NCBI RefSeq assembly: GCF_008369165.1
Contig: NZ_VOBA01000001.1
Span: forward strand, 186,001 to 250,000
Direction: 5' to 3'
Source: Dietzia sp. ANT_WB102
GTDB lineage: Bacteria; Actinomycetota; Actinomycetes; Mycobacteriales; Mycobacteriaceae
Length of the DNA stretch: 64,000 bases
Below, piece by piece: positions 63,446-64,000 of this stretch (position 1 is its first letter; each line of letters begins with the position of its first letter). Under the pieces are notes generated by a model. The model worked only from the letters and a program-made list of their open reading frames with translations. It did not search any database and had not been told where the DNA came from. A program made the translations under genes and the position numbers.

Positions 63446-64000
63446 ATGTCAGTGACACGCCGTGGATTTCTCACCGCCGCATCGGTCGGCGTGGGCGCTG
63501 CCGTCGCCTCCACCGTCCGAGGCCCCGTAGCCGGCGCCAATCCGTTCACGACCGGATCGCTCGGCGTGGCCCAGGACCTCATGCAGTCGATCTCGACCGG
63601 CAGCGGAATGATCCAGCCCAACGGCCCGCTCGGCTACGTCGGGGTCACCTTCCCCAGCGCCGAGGACATCGCCGGACGCATCCGGTTCGCGTTCCCCGAC
63701 GGCTCGGTGGGCGACTGGCAGCCGCTCGACCTCATGGACACCGCTCCGGACGCCGGTAGCGTGCCCGCCTCCGAGCTCGTCTCCGCTCCGGACGGGGCCG
63801 TGGGCTACGAGGTCGACGCCCCCAAGGGATCCGAGGCAACGGTCTTTGACGACGGCCGCGGCACGGCCCGCAATTACAGCCTCGGCAGCGTCGGACTGCT
63901 CGGCCTCCCGATCATCCCGCGGGCGGCGTGGGGCGCGGGCGACGTGCCAGGCTTCCGGTGGGCCCCACAGTTCTTCCCGGCCCAGTCGATCACCATCCAC
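63446..64000 (+). CDS. Tat-exported PGRP-type N-acetylmuramoyl-L-alanine amidase (3' partial)
   Basis: 185 codons are visible and the frame is open at the window end. The N terminus has a Tat signal (VTRRGFLTAASVGVGAAVAS), so the folded protein is exported. A long beta-rich stretch (VGVTFPSAEDIAGRIRFAFP, DGSVGDWQPLDL) follows, as in actinobacterial PGRP-family proteins. The part LPIIPRAAWGAG near residue 155 is the start of an amidase_2/PGRP domain, cut after PAQSITIH where the first zinc histidine begins. It would cleave the amide bond between muramic acid and the stem peptide. Function of the N-terminal part is unknown. Confidence 0.8.
   Translation, partial: MSVTRRGFLTAASVGVGAAVASTVRGPVAGANPFTTGSLGVAQDLMQSISTGSGMIQPNGPLGYVGVTFPSAEDIAGRIRFAFPDGSVGDWQPLDLMDTAPDAGSVPASELVSAPDGAVGYEVDAPKGSEATVFDDGRGTARNYSLGSVGLLGLPIIPRAAWGAGDVPGFRWAPQFFPAQSITIH

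Overview
This is a high-GC actinobacterial window, most likely from the order Mycobacteriales and Dietzia-, Gordonia- or Rhodococcus-like; the genus is an inference. The support is frequent GTG/TTG starts and 4-bp stop/start overlaps, the order asd-lysC (minus strand) then leuA (plus strand) known from mycobacteria, an aspartokinase gene with an internal beta-subunit start, a BioQ-type repressor next to biotin genes, and a class E sortase. I see no rRNA, tRNA, CRISPR array, insertion sequence or phage gene.

Layout. 1-4916: an Mrp/Mnh cation/proton antiporter operon (mnhA-B fusion, C, D, E, F, G) running into mgtE. 5186-7215: fur-katA peroxide-defence pair with a palindrome upstream of fur, separated from mgtE by a 21-bp-stem bidirectional hairpin. 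7406-18906: mixed housekeeping and envelope genes (stress protein, unknown exported protein, membrane proteins, arylsulfatase, class E sortase with a 50-residue membrane partner, SurA-type lipoprotein, bacterial release-factor-like protein, MFS exporter, cupin). 19095-21148: three tandem exported CAP-superfamily genes, the middle one lacking the usual motifs. 21198-26243: bioQ, bioB, bioA, bioF and bioD with two perfect operators. 26437-32869: ferredoxin-type reductase, arsR/acr3 arsenite pair, a luciferase-like oxidoreductase, and a divergent CrtC-like/phosphotransferase pair.

33070-36539 is a lower-GC two-gene unit: a Nudix hydrolase translationally coupled to a PLD nuclease-SF2 helicase-DUF3427 protein. 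It looks horizontally acquired and defence-like. 36668-38927 holds an NDH-2-type dehydrogenase overlapping a 3-hydroxyacyl-CoA dehydrogenase. 41343-38960 (minus) is a very tight three-gene operon: an 83-residue Gly/Asp repeat protein, a JmjC/ROX-type oxygenase and a sucrase/ferredoxin-like protein. Its layout suggests a peptide substrate with its modifying enzymes, and it is the best candidate here for an undescribed system.

41628-53884 carries regulators, an ABC exporter and a probable aromatic or steroid catabolic region (Baeyer-Villiger monooxygenase, SDR, orphan binding lipoprotein, PadR and IclR regulators, flavin hydroxylase, extradiol dioxygenase). 53988-58708 holds asd and lysC, which are separated by two plus-strand genes and unusual short repeats. 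58780-64000 has a DMT-type transporter, an exported trypsin-like protease, a GNAT acetyltransferase, leuA preceded by a leucine-rich leader peptide and hairpin (attenuation), and the start of a Tat-exported PGRP-type amidase cut by the window edge.
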